Shown here: piece after piece, positions 53,146 through 63,259 of the stretch
Numbering within the stretch: the stretch's first letter is position 1
How the letters are laid out: every line of letters starts with the position of its first letter
The notes under the pieces: generated by a model
The model's database searches: none
The model's input: the letters and a program-made list of their open reading frames with translations, nothing else
What the model was told of the DNA's origin: nothing
Position numbers and translations under genes: made by a program
Origin: Quatrionicoccus australiensis
GTDB taxonomy: Bacteria > Pseudomonadota > Gammaproteobacteria > Burkholderiales > Rhodocyclaceae
Length of the DNA: 64,000 bases
Reading direction: 5' to 3'
Assembly (NCBI RefSeq): GCF_020510525.1
Contig: NZ_CP075188.1
Span: 992,001-1,056,000 of the forward strand

Positions 53146-55785
53146 ATGTCGCTACGCTGGAGATTGTTGCTGCCGCTCGTGCTGGCCAGTCTGGCCACCT
53201 TGCTCTTCCTGCATCTGGTCTGGATTCCCGGCTATCTGGAAACGCAGAAGACAGAGTATCTCGAAGAGACCGATCATCACCTGGACAGCGTCATTGAAGG
53301 TCTGATCCCGCTGATGATGTCCAGCCAGCTCGACACGATCAATGCCAACCTGGATGAGCTGCGAAAGAAGAACCCGCAGTGGCAGCGCATCGTGCTGCGC
53401 AACGAGCGCGGGCAACAGTTGTATCCGCCGCGCACCGGTGTTGATCTGCCGCAAGCGGAGGCGCAGCAGGTGCAGACACTGGAAAAGGACATCGCTTACC
53501 TGGGGCGGCCGGTCGGACACCTGCATGTGCGGGTTGATCTGTCTCGCTGGCTGGAAAAACGTTACCAGCAACATCAGCGCCTCGCCATGCTGCTGGTCGG
53601 GACTGTCCTGCTGCTCGGCGTGATCTGGGTGATCATGGTCGAAACCGTGGTCGTGCGGCCGATGCAGCGCTTGTCCGGTGCCGCCAAGGCGCTTGCGCAG
53701 CGCCGCTTCGACGTGCCGCTGCCGGTCGGCAAGGGAGATGAAGTCGGCGACACCATCGAAAGCTTTTCGGCGATGCGGCGCGACCTGCAGGCTTATCACG
53801 ATGAACTGCTCGGTGAAATCCGCGAGCGGCAGAAAGCCGAAAACGAATTGCGCGAACATCGCCAGCATCTCGAACTGCTGGTCGAGCAGCGTACCGCAGA
53901 GTTGCAGGGCGCCCGCGATATGGCGGTGGCAGCCAGCCAGGCGAAAAGCACCTTCGTCGCCAACATGAGTCATGAAATCCGCACGCCGATGAATGCCATC
54001 ATCGGTCTGACCCACCTGCTGCGGGTCGGCGCCACGGCGGAGCAGGCATCGCGTCTGGCCAAGATCGGCAGCGCCGCCCGCCACCTGCTGTCGATCATCA
54101 ACGACATTCTCGATCTCTCCAAGATCGAATCGGGCAAGCTGCAACTGATTGACGACGAGTTTTCCCCGGGAGCGGTGCTCGATCATGTCCGCTCCATGGT
54201 TTTTGAAGCGGCACAGGCCAAGGGGCTGCATCTCGAGATCGACTACGACCACCTGCCGAAATGGGTGCGTGGCGACCAGACGCGTTTGCGCCAGGCATTG
54301 CTCAACTACGCCGGCAATGCCGTCAAATTCACCGAGCAAGGGGTGGTCAGCCTGCGTGCGCAATTGCTGGAAGAGCAGGGTGACGACGTGTTGCTGCGTT
54401 TCGAGATTGTCGATACCGGCATCGGCATTGCGCCCGACAAGCTGGAAAAACTGTTTGTCGTCTTCGAACAGGCCGATGCCTCGACCACGCGCAAATATGG
54501 CGGTACCGGGCTCGGCCTGGCGATCACCCGGCGCCTGGCCGAACTGATGGGTGGTGAAGTCGGCGCCGAGAGCGAGCCGGGCAAGGGCAGTACCTTCTGG
54601 TTCACGGTACGCCTGCAGCGCGTCCAGACGCATGCCGTGGCCGAAGTCGCTGAAAGCGATGCCCGCAACCTCGAAGTCGAACTGCGCAAGCGGCATGCCG
54701 GCGCCCGGCTCCTGCTCGCCGAAGACAATGCGATCAACAGCGAGGTGGCTCTCGAGCTGCTGCACGGCGTCGGTCTGGTGGTCGATACCGCCGAGGACGG
54801 TCTGCTCGCCCTGGAGCGGGCCCGCAACAACGCCTACGACCTGATCCTGATGGACATCCAGATGCCCAACATGGACGGTCTGGAAGCGGCGCGCAGCATC
54901 CGTGCCCTGCCGACGTTCAATCGGGCGCCGATTCTGGCGATGACCGCCAATGCGTTCGACGAAGACCGCCGCGCTTGTGCGGCGGCAGGCATGAGCGACT
55001 TCATCGCCAAGCCGGTTGATCCGCAGACCCTGTACGAAGCCTTGCTGAAATGGCTGCCAACGCGGGCCGGGGGCGCCGAACCGGCCGCTGGCGTGATTCT
55101 GCCGGTGCTGCCGGATATCGGTGATGAGGCCGCCTTGCGCGCAGTGGCGCGACGCCTGCCGGATCTCGACATCGAGCGCGGCCTGAAGGTCGTGCGCGGC
55201 AAGACCGGGCGCTATCTCGACCTGCTCGGACGCTTTGTCGAAGGACACGTCAATGACATGGCCCTGGTCGCCGCCAGCCTGGCCGAAGGCGATCAGGTCA
55301 GCGCGCAGCGCCATGCGCATTCGCTGAAGGGCGCCGCTGCAACGCTGGGCGCCGATCATCTGGCGGCATGTGCACGCAGTCTGGAAGCCATGCTGCGTCC
55401 GGGCTGTGACATCGTCGCGCAACGCGACGAGATACACCGGGAAATGGAAGTCGTGCGCCGGCAGCTGGATATCCTGGCGGCGGGCCTGGGGCGCTCATCC
55501 GCGGCAGTGAAAGACAGCTTCCTCGTGTCGGAGCAGACGATTCCGCCGCGCGTCCTGCAGGAACTCGATGATTTGCTGATGGCGGGTGAAATGAGCTGCC
55601 TCGGCCTGCTCGACGCCTACGCGCTGCAATTGCGCCATGCGCTGGGGGCGCGCTACGACGCTTTCCTGCGCCAGATCAGGTTGTTCGACTTTGAAGGGGC
55701 GCAACAAACCCTGCGCGAACTTGGCCGGCACAGTGATGGCGCATCGCACGCCGCGCAATCGGCGGTGGAAGAGCCTGCCGATTGA
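53146..55785 (+). CDS. Hybrid histidine kinase with receiver and HPt domains
   Basis: 879 aa, starting [20 protein letters not shown]. Two membrane spans (about 8-28, 150-172), periplasmic domain, HAMP (about 172-225), coiled coil, HisKA (His near 274 in [13 protein letters not shown]), ATPase ([24 protein letters not shown]), receiver (Asp near 569 in [13 protein letters not shown]) and HPt (His near 725 in [14 protein letters not shown]). The full phosphorelay is thus in one protein, unlike the kinase at 33001. A response regulator is not adjacent. Confidence 0.95.
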   Translation: MSLRWRLLLPLVLASLATLLFLHLVWIPGYLETQKTEYLEETDHHLDSVIEGLIPLMMSSQLDTINANLDELRKKNPQWQRIVLRNERGQQLYPPRTGVDLPQAEAQQVQTLEKDIAYLGRPVGHLHVRVDLSRWLEKRYQQHQRLAMLLVGTVLLLGVIWVIMVETVVVRPMQRLSGAAKALAQRRFDVPLPVGKGDEVGDTIESFSAMRRDLQAYHDELLGEIRERQKAENELREHRQHLELLVEQRTAELQGARDMAVAASQAKSTFVANMSHEIRTPMNAIIGLTHLLRVGATAEQASRLAKIGSAARHLLSIINDILDLSKIESGKLQLIDDEFSPGAVLDHVRSMVFEAAQAKGLHLEIDYDHLPKWVRGDQTRLRQALLNYAGNAVKFTEQGVVSLRAQLLEEQGDDVLLRFEIVDTGIGIAPDKLEKLFVVFEQADASTTRKYGGTGLGLAITRRLAELMGGEVGAESEPGKGSTFWFTVRLQRVQTHAVAEVAESDARNLEVELRKRHAGARLLLAEDNAINSEVALELLHGVGLVVDTAEDGLLALERARNNAYDLILMDIQMPNMDGLEAARSIRALPTFNRAPILAMTANAFDEDRRACAAAGMSDFIAKPVDPQTLYEALLKWLPTRAGGAEPAAGVILPVLPDIGDEAALRAVARRLPDLDIERGLKVVRGKTGRYLDLLGRFVEGHVNDMALVAASLAEGDQVSAQRHAHSLKGAAATLGADHLAACARSLEAMLRPGCDIVAQRDEIHREMEVVRRQLDILAAGLGRSSAAVKDSFLVSEQTIPPRVLQELDDLLMAGEMSCLGLLDAYALQLRHALGARYDAFLRQIRLFDFEGAQQTLRELGRHSDGASHAAQSAVEEPAD

Positions 55786-55796
55786 GCCGGGCGGCC

Positions 55797-56092
55797 GCCG
55801 GCCGCTCTGTTTTCCGCAGTCAACGAAAACACCCTGGGGGCGCCGGCGGCCCGGCTGACGCTGACCAGCTCGGCCTGGCCGTTCCGGCCGAGCAGATATT
55901 CGGCCAGGCGGTGTGCCCGCTTGCGTCGTGCGCTGTCGGCCAGATGCCGGAGAGGACGAGTCCACCGACGACCGCGACGCGGACTTCAGCGCCCGGATGT
56001 GCCGCGGTTTTTGCCCCGGCGGCGGCGTCGACCGCTACGAGGCCGAGCAACAGGCTCAGCGCGCGGGAAAAGTGGCGTAAATGCATTGCCAT
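55797..56092 (-). pseudogene. Remnant of a periplasmic binding protein (internal deletion and frameshift)
   Basis: The 5' part from ATG 56092 encodes a signal peptide (RALSLLLGLVAVDAAAG) and VRVAVVGGLVLSGIWP, the start of a TupA-type binding protein. After that, the next frame reads LADSARRKRAHRLAEYLLG and NGQAELVSVSRAAGAP, which look like the C-terminal end of the same family. Most of the middle, about 150-200 residues, is missing. The in-frame reading goes on to a stop at 55820 as nonsense. Interpretation depends on family recollection. Confidence 0.5.
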
Positions 56093-56103
56093 TGTCCCCG
56101 GCC

Positions 56104-56694
56104 CTACAGCGTCGGCAAGCCGGCGTAGCGGGTCCGGGCCAGGGCGTAGGGCAGGTGCACCGGCTGCGCCTTGGTCGTGCGCCGATTGATCATGCGCACC
56201 GTGAACGGCTCCATCCAGGCCCAGTACTCCTCGCGCAGTTCTTCCGGAAAGCCGGTCTCGACGATCGCCTGGTAGAGCTTCTCCAGCCAGATCTCGCGGC
56301 CGCGCTCGTCGATGCTGAACGGGAAATGCCGGGTACGCATGCAGGTGTTGCCGTTGGCCGGCGAGAACAGCGCGGGGCCGCCGCAGATTTCGACGACGTA
56401 ATCGGCGATGCGCTCGACCAGGGCCGCGAATTCGGCATCGTCGGCGGCAAACAGGTGGCCGATGGCGCTCTGCCGGAGCAGGCCGTGGTGGTGCCGGACC
56501 AGTTCGCGCAGGCGTTCGGCGCCGGCGACGGCGAGCACGCGCGGCGAGGGAAAGGGCACTTCCGGCATTTTCATTTCATGGCTGGCCGGCACCCGGCGGC
56601 CGACCTCCGGCGTGCTGTTGTGAGCATGGCCGCCACAGCCGCAAACGTGGGCGGGCGGGTTTTGCGGAACGACGGGTGTGGTTGACTGACACAT
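56104..56694 (-). CDS. Truncated-hemoglobin-like protein with Cys/His-rich N-terminus
   Basis: 196 aa. The first 45 residues have VCGCGGHAHNS, a likely metal-binding tag. The globin-like part (about 50-185) includes ADYVVEICGGPALFSPANGN, MRTRHFPFSIDERGREIWLE and EELREEYWAWMEPFTVRMIN, typical of group II/III truncated hemoglobins. May bind O2 or NO. It precedes the importer genes on the same strand. The exact globin subgroup is uncertain. Confidence 0.72.
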   Translation of the reverse strand: MCQSTTPVVPQNPPAHVCGCGGHAHNSTPEVGRRVPASHEMKMPEVPFPSPRVLAVAGAERLRELVRHHHGLLRQSAIGHLFAADDAEFAALVERIADYVVEICGGPALFSPANGNTCMRTRHFPFSIDERGREIWLEKLYQAIVETGFPEELREEYWAWMEPFTVRMINRRTTKAQPVHLPYALARTRYAGLPTL

Positions 56695-56805
56695 GGTGGT
56701 TCTCCTGGCTGGACGGTCGACGGTTGAAAAAAGGCAAAAATGTGTTGGCGGCGTTGCGCTGCCTTGTCCGGGCGGGCAAGCCGGTGGCGTGCGCTGCCAC
56801 CGTGT

Positions 56806-57588
56806 TCATGCGCCGCCCGCGGCCTGCGGCCGAAAGGCGATGCACTGGCCGGCGTGGTCGTGCAGCACGGCGACCGGCACGCCGTACAGGCTTTCGATGG
56901 CGGCGGCGGTGACCACCTGCTGCGGCGGGCCGTCGGCGGCGATGCGGCCGTCGCGCAGGAGCAGGACGCGGCTCGAGGCGATCAGCGCGTGTTCCGGGTG
57001 ATGCGTGGTCATCAGGATGCCGTAGCCTTCGCCGGCCAGCTGGCCAAGCCGCTCGAGCAGGCGGAGCTGGTGGCCGTAGTCGAGGCCGGTCGCCGGCTCG
57101 TCCATGATCAGCAGGCGGGCGCCCTGGGCCAGCGCGCGGCCGATCAGGCAGAGCTGGCGTTCGCCGCCGGAGATTTCGGTATACGGCCGTTCGGCCAGAT
57201 GCGCGATGGCCAGGCGTTCGAGCACGGCAGCGACGGCGGCATGGTCGGCTGCGTTCGGCGCGCGAAAAAGGCTGCCGCCGGGCAGTCGACCGAGCAGCAC
57301 GATGTCGCGCACCGAATAGGGAAAAGGCGTGACATGCACCTGCGGCACATAGGCCAGGTGGCGGGCCAGCTCGCGCCGGCGCCAGGCGGTCAACGTCCGG
57401 TTTTCGAGCAAAACCGTGCCGCGTTCGGGCGGCAGCAAGCCGAGCAGCAGGCGCAGCAGCGTGCTCTTGCCGGCACCGTTGGCGCCGAGCAGGGAGATCA
57501 CTTCGCCGGGCGCCAGGTCGAAGTCGATGCCGCGCAGCACCGGGCGCCGGCGGTAGGAAAAATGCAGGTTGCGGACGGCGAGCTGCAT
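56806..57588 (-). CDS. FecE/BtuD-type ABC importer ATPase
   Basis: 260 aa. Walker A LGANGAGKST, signature ISGGERQLCLIGRAL, Walker B LLIMDEPATGLDYG and switch His in TTHHPEHAL. Belongs to the siderophore/cobalamin/heme-type importers. The start at 57588 shares a base with the permease stop. Confidence 0.93.
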   Translation of the reverse strand: MQLAVRNLHFSYRRRPVLRGIDFDLAPGEVISLLGANGAGKSTLLRLLLGLLPPERGTVLLENRTLTAWRRRELARHLAYVPQVHVTPFPYSVRDIVLLGRLPGGSLFRAPNAADHAAVAAVLERLAIAHLAERPYTEISGGERQLCLIGRALAQGARLLIMDEPATGLDYGHQLRLLERLGQLAGEGYGILMTTHHPEHALIASSRVLLLRDGRIAADGPPQQVVTAAAIESLYGVPVAVLHDHAGQCIAFRPQAAGGA

Positions 57589-58616
57589 CAGCCGACCCAG
57601 CCGCGCCGGGCGCGATGCAAAACCAGCAGGAAGGCCGGGATGCCGAGCAGTTCGGTGACGATGCCGATCGGCACTTCGGTGCTGCCGAGATTGCGCGCAA
57701 TGCCGTCGGCGAGCAGCAGGAAGATGCCGCCCAGGCAGGCGCTGGCCGGCAGCAGGCGGGCATTGCCGGGGCCACTCAGGAGGCGGGCGACATGCGGCAC
57801 GAGCAGGCCGACCCAGCCGATCATCCCGGCCAGCGACACGGTCAGCGCCGAAATCATCGTCGCCGCGCCGATCACCGCATAGCGCACCGTCTTGACCGGG
57901 ATGCCCAGGGTTTGCGCTTCCTCGTCGCCCATCGCCAGCGCATCGAGCGTCCGGCCGAGGCCGCCGAGCACGACGATGCCGACCAGCATGGCCGGGGCAA
58001 GGCGCGCGACATCCTTCAATTCGGCGCTGGCCAGGCTGCCCATCAGCCAATAGACGATGGCCGGCAACTGGTTGTAGGGATCGGCGACGTACTTGACCAG
58101 CGACAGGACGGCCGTAAACAGCGCGCCGCTGATGATGCCGCCGAGCACCAGCATGACCATGCTGCCGCCGAACAGCGCGCCGATGCCGACGCCGATGGCG
58201 ACGGCGAGCACGCCCATGGCGAAGGCGGCGAGCTGCATCACCCACCAGTTGCCGGAAAAGACCAGACCGAGCGCCGCACCGCTTGCCGCCCCGGCCAGCA
58301 CGCCGAGCAGGCCGGGCGAGACGAGCGGGTTGCGGAACACTGCCTGGAAGGCGGCGCCCGAGATCGCCAGCGCGGCACCGACCAGCACGGCAGCAAGCAC
58401 GCGCGGCAGGCGGATATCGATGATCAGGTTATGCAACAAGGCCTGGCGTTCCGGCGCCAGTTCGCTGAGCCCGAGCCGGGCGAGAAAAAAGTCCGCCACC
58501 TCCAGCGGAGGCAGCGGATAACGCCCAAGCGCGAGGGAGAGAAGCATGGCCCCGGCCAGCAGCACGACCAGAAACGGCAGCAGCGCCAGGCGGGGCAGAC
58601 GGTACGGAGCGGGCAT
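57588..58616 (-). CDS. FecCD-family ABC importer permease
   Basis: 342 aa, starting MPAPYRLPRLALLPFLVVLL; about ten membrane segments. Family motifs: DIRLPRVLAAVLVGAALAIS, GAAFQAVFRNPLVSPGLLGV and GWVGLLVPHVARLLSGPGNA. Overlaps both neighbours by 1 bp, so the three import genes form one operon. Confidence 0.95.
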   Translation of the reverse strand: MPAPYRLPRLALLPFLVVLLAGAMLLSLALGRYPLPPLEVADFFLARLGLSELAPERQALLHNLIIDIRLPRVLAAVLVGAALAISGAAFQAVFRNPLVSPGLLGVLAGAASGAALGLVFSGNWWVMQLAAFAMGVLAVAIGVGIGALFGGSMVMLVLGGIISGALFTAVLSLVKYVADPYNQLPAIVYWLMGSLASAELKDVARLAPAMLVGIVVLGGLGRTLDALAMGDEEAQTLGIPVKTVRYAVIGAATMISALTVSLAGMIGWVGLLVPHVARLLSGPGNARLLPASACLGGIFLLLADGIARNLGSTEVPIGIVTELLGIPAFLLVLHRARRGWVG

Positions 58617-59641
58617 CAGTGGCGGACGGGCGGGAGCAGGCTGTCGAGTTGGGCATCCGTCGGCTGGGTGCCGAGGAAGAGCTGGTAGAACTCGCGCGTC
58701 TCGCGGCGCAGGTCGAGCGGATAGGCCTTGGGATAGAACAAACTGGCCAGCCATTGCACGCCGAGCACGCGCATCATCGACGGCGGGCGGTCCACCCAGT
58801 TGTGCGGCCAGCGCGGCACGACGTAGATGCGGCCGGCCTTGACCGCCGGCACGCCCTGCCAGCGCGGCTCGCCAAGCACCGCCGCGGCAAAGCCCTTTTC
58901 CTGGGTGACGATGACTTCCGGCGCAAAGGCCAGCACCTGTTCCAGGCTGATTCGCTCCATGCCCATGTGGTCCTTGGGTTCGCAGCGATAGACGTTGTAG
59001 CCGCCGGCCAGTTCGATGGCTTCGGTATGGAAGGAGCGGTGGCAGTCGGTGGCCAGGCCGTCCGGGCCTTCGGCGTAATAGACCTTGACGCGCTTGTTTT
59101 CGGGAATGGCGGTGACGACCTTGCTGACCTTGGCCAGGCGTTGTTCGATGTATTGCGCCTGGGCTTCGGCATTTTTCGCGTGGCCGAGCAGTTGACCGGT
59201 GTAGCGCAGCGCAGCCGGCCAGTCGGCGAGGACGTCGAGCTGGATGAAAACGACCGGCACGCCGATCTTGGCAAAGGCGCCCTCGATCTTCGCCTGGTCG
59301 ATGAAGGGGCTCTTCCAGGCGAGCGCGATGTCCGGCTTCAGGGCGAGGATGGTTTCGGCATTCATCTGCTGCCCCATGCCGAAAATGCCGCCGACCACCG
59401 GCAGCGTCTGCAGGCGCGGCGGGAAAAATGCCCGGTTTTCATCGTTGACCGGAAAGCTCAGGCCGAGCATGGTTTCCGGCGCCACGGCGTGGAGCAGCAC
59501 GTTGAGCGGTGGCGCCGAGCCGAAGACGCGTTCGATCTTGTCCGGCACATTGACCTTGCGGCCGGCCATGTCGGTGATTTCGCGGGCGCCGGCGAATTGC
59601 GCGAGGCAGAGGCCGGCGAGAAGCAGGAGGATTTTTCGCAT
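58616..59641 (-). CDS. FecB/BtuF-type periplasmic binding protein
   Basis: 341 aa. Signal peptide MRKILLLLAGLCLAQFAGA, then DMAGRKVNVPDKIERVFGSA, GMGQQMNAETILALKPDIAL and RPPSMMRVLGVQWLASLFYP. A cluster-A-type binding protein for iron chelates, heme, cobalamin or molybdate (MolA is similar in type). Substrate undetermined. Confidence 0.92.
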   Translation of the reverse strand: MRKILLLLAGLCLAQFAGAREITDMAGRKVNVPDKIERVFGSAPPLNVLLHAVAPETMLGLSFPVNDENRAFFPPRLQTLPVVGGIFGMGQQMNAETILALKPDIALAWKSPFIDQAKIEGAFAKIGVPVVFIQLDVLADWPAALRYTGQLLGHAKNAEAQAQYIEQRLAKVSKVVTAIPENKRVKVYYAEGPDGLATDCHRSFHTEAIELAGGYNVYRCEPKDHMGMERISLEQVLAFAPEVIVTQEKGFAAAVLGEPRWQGVPAVKAGRIYVVPRWPHNWVDRPPSMMRVLGVQWLASLFYPKAYPLDLRRETREFYQLFLGTQPTDAQLDSLLPPVRH

Positions 59642-59651
59642 GCTGATTTCC

Positions 59652-61889
59652 TTAGAGACTCAGGCTGAGGGTGGCGACCAGGGTGCGCGGCGCGCCGGGG
59701 TAGTAGATGGCGCCGCTCGCCGAGGTATTGACTTCGCTGGTGCTGACCTGGCCGATGTACTTGCGGTCGAACAGGTTGAGCGCGGCGAGCGCAAGCTGCC
59801 AGCGGCCGGGGCCGGCCTTGGCGCCGTAGCTGACGGTGAGGTCGGTGGTGCTGTAGGCGTCGAGGCGCTGGTCATAGTTGCTGGTCGACCAGCGTGGGCC
59901 GACGTACTGGACGACCGGGGCGACGCTGAAGCCACCGTGCTGCCAGAGGGCGCCGACATTGCCCATCCATTTCGGTACGTCGGGCAGTTGCTTGCCATCG
60001 ACCGGCAGGACGGCGCCGGCCGTGGTCAGCACGTTTTCACGGAAGGTCGAGCGGCTGAACGAGAGCGCCGCGAACAACTGCAGGCTGCTGTAGGGCTTCC
60101 AGCCGGCGGCGAGCTGGAAGCCGCTGCCCTGGGTTTTGCCCACATTTTGCGAGTAGACCGTGTTGGTCGCCGAACTGAAGACGCTGACCGCTTTGTTGTT
60201 CGAACGCGAGAAGTAGATGGTCGGATCGAGATAGATATCGGCGAAACGGATGCGTGCGCCGATATCGAGGCTGGTCGAGGTTTCCGGCTTGAGCTGGTCC
60301 CAGTACTGCTGGCTGCTCGTGATGCTGCCGGCGAGGTTCTGGTTGAAAGCATCGAAGGACGGCGCGCCGATGTTCTTGCCGAGGCTGGCGTGCACTTCGA
60401 CGGCTTCGTTGAATTGGTAGGAGAGGCCGGCCTGCGGCAGCCAGCTCGCGAAATCGCGGCTCGCCACGCTGCGCGCCGGATTCTTGACGGCGCGCGCCAG
60501 GGCTTCCTCGGCGGAAACGTCCCAACTCGCCCCGGCCGTTGCGGCGCCGGCGTTGTAGGCATCGATGCCGGGCAGTTTCTGGTAGGCATGGCGCAAGCCG
60601 CCGCTGAGCTGCAGCTTGCCGAACTGGTGTTCGGCCGTCAGGTAGGTGTTGGCGAATTCATAGCGGTCCACCACCTTGGAGAGCAGAGCCCATTGCTGGA
60701 AGACCAGCTTGCCGACGACGACGCTGTATTGCTTGCGCGTGGTCGGCGGGCCGGGCGGCTCGGTCGACGTCCAGGAATAGCCCAATTTGAAGCGGGTATC
60801 GGCCAGCGTCGTGCGCAGCTCGTTGGCGATGCCGTAGGTCGTGTGGTCGATCAGCCATTTCTGGACCTGCGTCGCCGTCGTGCCGGCATAGAGGTAATAG
60901 CCTTCCTCCTTGGCATAGTAGGGCTTGATGCTGAGCGAGGTGGTCGGCGAAAAGTCGTAGCTGATTTCGGCCAGCGCCGCCTGGTTGGTGAAATCCTGGC
61001 GGTTGTAGTCGTAGTAGTCCGAGGTCGTCGACTTGCTGCCGTAGTCGTAGCGCCGGTAATTGCCGAGATCGGTCGCCTGGGCGTAGGTCAGCGCCTTGTA
61101 ATTGTTCTGCGCCTGCTCGTTGTGGGCCAGGGCCAGCTTGATCTTCAAATCGCCGGCCGTCTGTTGCACGGCCAGTTCGACGTTTCTCCGGTTGGACGGC
61201 GCATCGCCTTCACCGCGCCACTTGTCGGCGGAGGTATCCGAGGCCGACAGGAAAAAGGACGTACCGGTTGCCAGCAGGCCGCTGTCGATACGGGCAAAGC
61301 TGCGCCGGAAATTGTTCGAGCCAGCGCTGTAGGAAACATCGGCCTGGGCCGTGGCGCGCGGCCACAGCAAATGGCTGTCGATCGCGCCATAGACGTTGTA
61401 CAGGCCCGGCCGGTCGGGCGAAACGGCGCCCTGCGCGAAGGTGATGCGGGCAATGTTCTCCTTGTCGAACAGGAAGAGATAGCCAGGGCCGGGGCCCGGG
61501 CCACCGAGCGAGAGGCCTTCGAGCGTGCCGGCGACGCCGTGCGTGCTGACCTCGCCGCGCACGCGCAAGCCCTTCTGGCCGCCCTGCATGTTGTTGAGGC
61601 CGTAGGCATCGGCCGTTGTCACCTTGACGCCCGGCACTTCGGCCAGCGCCGTGTAGGGATTGGTGCCGCCCGGCGTGTCGAACAGGCGCATGTTCTCCTG
61701 GCTGACCTGATAGACCGTTGACGGCGTGCTGGCATCCGGCTGTCCGGGCGCGATTTCCGGCTTGTTTGCCGTCACCGTGACGGTGTCGAGCACGGCTTCC
61801 TCGGCACCGGCCTGGCCGGCGGCGAATGCCGTTGCCAGGGCAAGGGCGAGCTTGCCCAGTCGTCCGGCCTGGTTGTTGTTTTTCCCCAT
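59652..61889 (-). CDS. TonB-dependent outer-membrane receptor
   Basis: 745 aa, starting MGKNNNQAGRLGKLALALAT. Signal peptide to about 30, plug (LDTVTVTANKPEI, NPYTALAEVPGVKVTTADAY, GLRVRGEVSTHGVAGTLEGL), barrel ending LVATLSLSL. No STN domain, so unlike the receptor at 6966 it does not signal through FecR. Directly upstream of the FecB-type gene, so both membranes are served by one operon. Confidence 0.93.
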   Translation of the reverse strand: MGKNNNQAGRLGKLALALATAFAAGQAGAEEAVLDTVTVTANKPEIAPGQPDASTPSTVYQVSQENMRLFDTPGGTNPYTALAEVPGVKVTTADAYGLNNMQGGQKGLRVRGEVSTHGVAGTLEGLSLGGPGPGPGYLFLFDKENIARITFAQGAVSPDRPGLYNVYGAIDSHLLWPRATAQADVSYSAGSNNFRRSFARIDSGLLATGTSFFLSASDTSADKWRGEGDAPSNRRNVELAVQQTAGDLKIKLALAHNEQAQNNYKALTYAQATDLGNYRRYDYGSKSTTSDYYDYNRQDFTNQAALAEISYDFSPTTSLSIKPYYAKEEGYYLYAGTTATQVQKWLIDHTTYGIANELRTTLADTRFKLGYSWTSTEPPGPPTTRKQYSVVVGKLVFQQWALLSKVVDRYEFANTYLTAEHQFGKLQLSGGLRHAYQKLPGIDAYNAGAATAGASWDVSAEEALARAVKNPARSVASRDFASWLPQAGLSYQFNEAVEVHASLGKNIGAPSFDAFNQNLAGSITSSQQYWDQLKPETSTSLDIGARIRFADIYLDPTIYFSRSNNKAVSVFSSATNTVYSQNVGKTQGSGFQLAAGWKPYSSLQLFAALSFSRSTFRENVLTTAGAVLPVDGKQLPDVPKWMGNVGALWQHGGFSVAPVVQYVGPRWSTSNYDQRLDAYSTTDLTVSYGAKAGPGRWQLALAALNLFDRKYIGQVSTSEVNTSASGAIYYPGAPRTLVATLSLSL

Positions 61890-61909
61890 TGCTGTTTCCC
61901 CTGTGTTGT

Positions 61910-63259
61910 TCAAAGCGATTGCAGGAAGGCGAGCAAGGCCTCCCGTTGATTTTTCGGTGTCGCGGCATAGCGCTGGCGGGCAATCCTGGCTTCGCCGTCG
62001 TGCCAGAGAATGGCTTCCTGCAGGTTGCGGGCGCGCCCGTCGTGCAGGTACTGGCTGTGCTCGTTGATCAGCGGCACCAGGCCGATGCCCCACAGTGGCG
62101 GCGTGCGCCACTGGCGGCCATTGGCCTGGTAGTCGGGGCGACCGTCGGCGAGGCCCCGGCCCATGTCGTGCAGCAGCAGGTCGGTATAGGGCGCGATCGT
62201 CTGGTTGGCGGTAAGCGGGAAGCGCTCGTTCGGACCGGTTTGCAGGCTGGGGCGGTGACAGGCGGTACAGCCGGAGTCAGCGAATACCTTGGCGCCGAGC
62301 GCGACTTGCGGATCGGTGGCATGGCGCTGCGGCGGCGCGGCGAGATTGGCGAGGTAGAACTCGACGGCGTCGAGATCGGCGTCGCTCAATTCCGGGTGGC
62401 CGCCGGACGGTGCCCGGCGGCAGGCCTTTTGTGCCGGCGTGCAGTTCTCGGCGGGAAACAGCGAGGATGTCATGCCGAGATCGCCCAACATGGCGCCGGC
62501 GCTTTGCTGGCGCAGGTTGGGCATGTTGGCCTTGAAGCCGAAGCGCCCGACGACGCTGCGTTGCGCCGCGGCATCCCATACCTCGTTGACGCTGCCCTTG
62601 ACGCCGTCCGGCTTGGCTTCCGCAGCCATCGCCAGCAGCGTCGCCGCCGGCACGCTTTCGAGCAGTCCGAGGCCGTATACCGGCTGACCAACGCGCAGCG
62701 AATAGAGCATCTTGCCCGGCTTGCCGTAGGCCATGTCGGTGAAGCTGACTTGCGGTTTGCGCAGCGCGACCTTCTCGCCGCCGGCCAGGGTCTGCGGCGC
62801 CAGCTCGCGCCAACTGATGGCGGCACGGCCTTCGGCCGGCACGCCGGGAATGCCCTCGTCGTTCAACTGGCCGCCGTAGACCGGATGCGGCTTGGGACCA
62901 CCATCGCCGGCGCGGCCGGGTACCGAGAGGCGGACCAGCATCGACAGCATGCGTTCGTCCGGGCCGTCCGGCGAGCGGCCGCGCCCGTTCTTCTGGTGGC
63001 AGGAGATGCAGGACAGCCGGTTGTAGAGCGGCCCCAGCCCGGCCGCCCGGTCGTTGGCCGGGGCGACCACCCAGCTTTGCCGGAAGACGCTGCGGCCGCG
63101 CAGGAAGAGTTCGCGGTCAGTCTCGCCCAGGCCGGGCAGGGGCTGGGTGTAGGCTTCGCGCAGGGCGATCTCCGGCTCGCCGGCCTGTGCCGGGCCGAAC
63201 TGGTGGGCGAGTCCGGCGCCAAGTAACACATAGAGCAGGAAGCGTTGCTGCATGTTCAC
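61910..63259 (-). CDS. Di-heme oxidoreductase (DHOR family)
   Basis: 449 aa. Signal peptide ending near AQAG. Two c-type heme sites: LSCISCHQK (Cys84-His88) and SGCTACHRP (near residue 335). The family DHOR/DUF1111 pattern is kept (RSVFRQSWVVAP, GLADGRPDYQANGRQWRTPP). It often accompanies metal-uptake or TonB loci; perhaps it oxidises or reduces the substrate in the periplasm. Confidence 0.88.
   Translation of the reverse strand: MNMQQRFLLYVLLGAGLAHQFGPAQAGEPEIALREAYTQPLPGLGETDRELFLRGRSVFRQSWVVAPANDRAAGLGPLYNRLSCISCHQKNGRGRSPDGPDERMLSMLVRLSVPGRAGDGGPKPHPVYGGQLNDEGIPGVPAEGRAAISWRELAPQTLAGGEKVALRKPQVSFTDMAYGKPGKMLYSLRVGQPVYGLGLLESVPAATLLAMAAEAKPDGVKGSVNEVWDAAAQRSVVGRFGFKANMPNLRQQSAGAMLGDLGMTSSLFPAENCTPAQKACRRAPSGGHPELSDADLDAVEFYLANLAAPPQRHATDPQVALGAKVFADSGCTACHRPSLQTGPNERFPLTANQTIAPYTDLLLHDMGRGLADGRPDYQANGRQWRTPPLWGIGLVPLINEHSQYLHDGRARNLQEAILWHDGEARIARQRYAATPKNQREALLAFLQSL

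Noticed and set aside
53152..55437. 761-codon minus-strand open frame
   Set aside because: Antisense to the hybrid kinase.
59244..61721. 825-codon plus-strand open frame
   Set aside because: Antisense to the TonB receptor.
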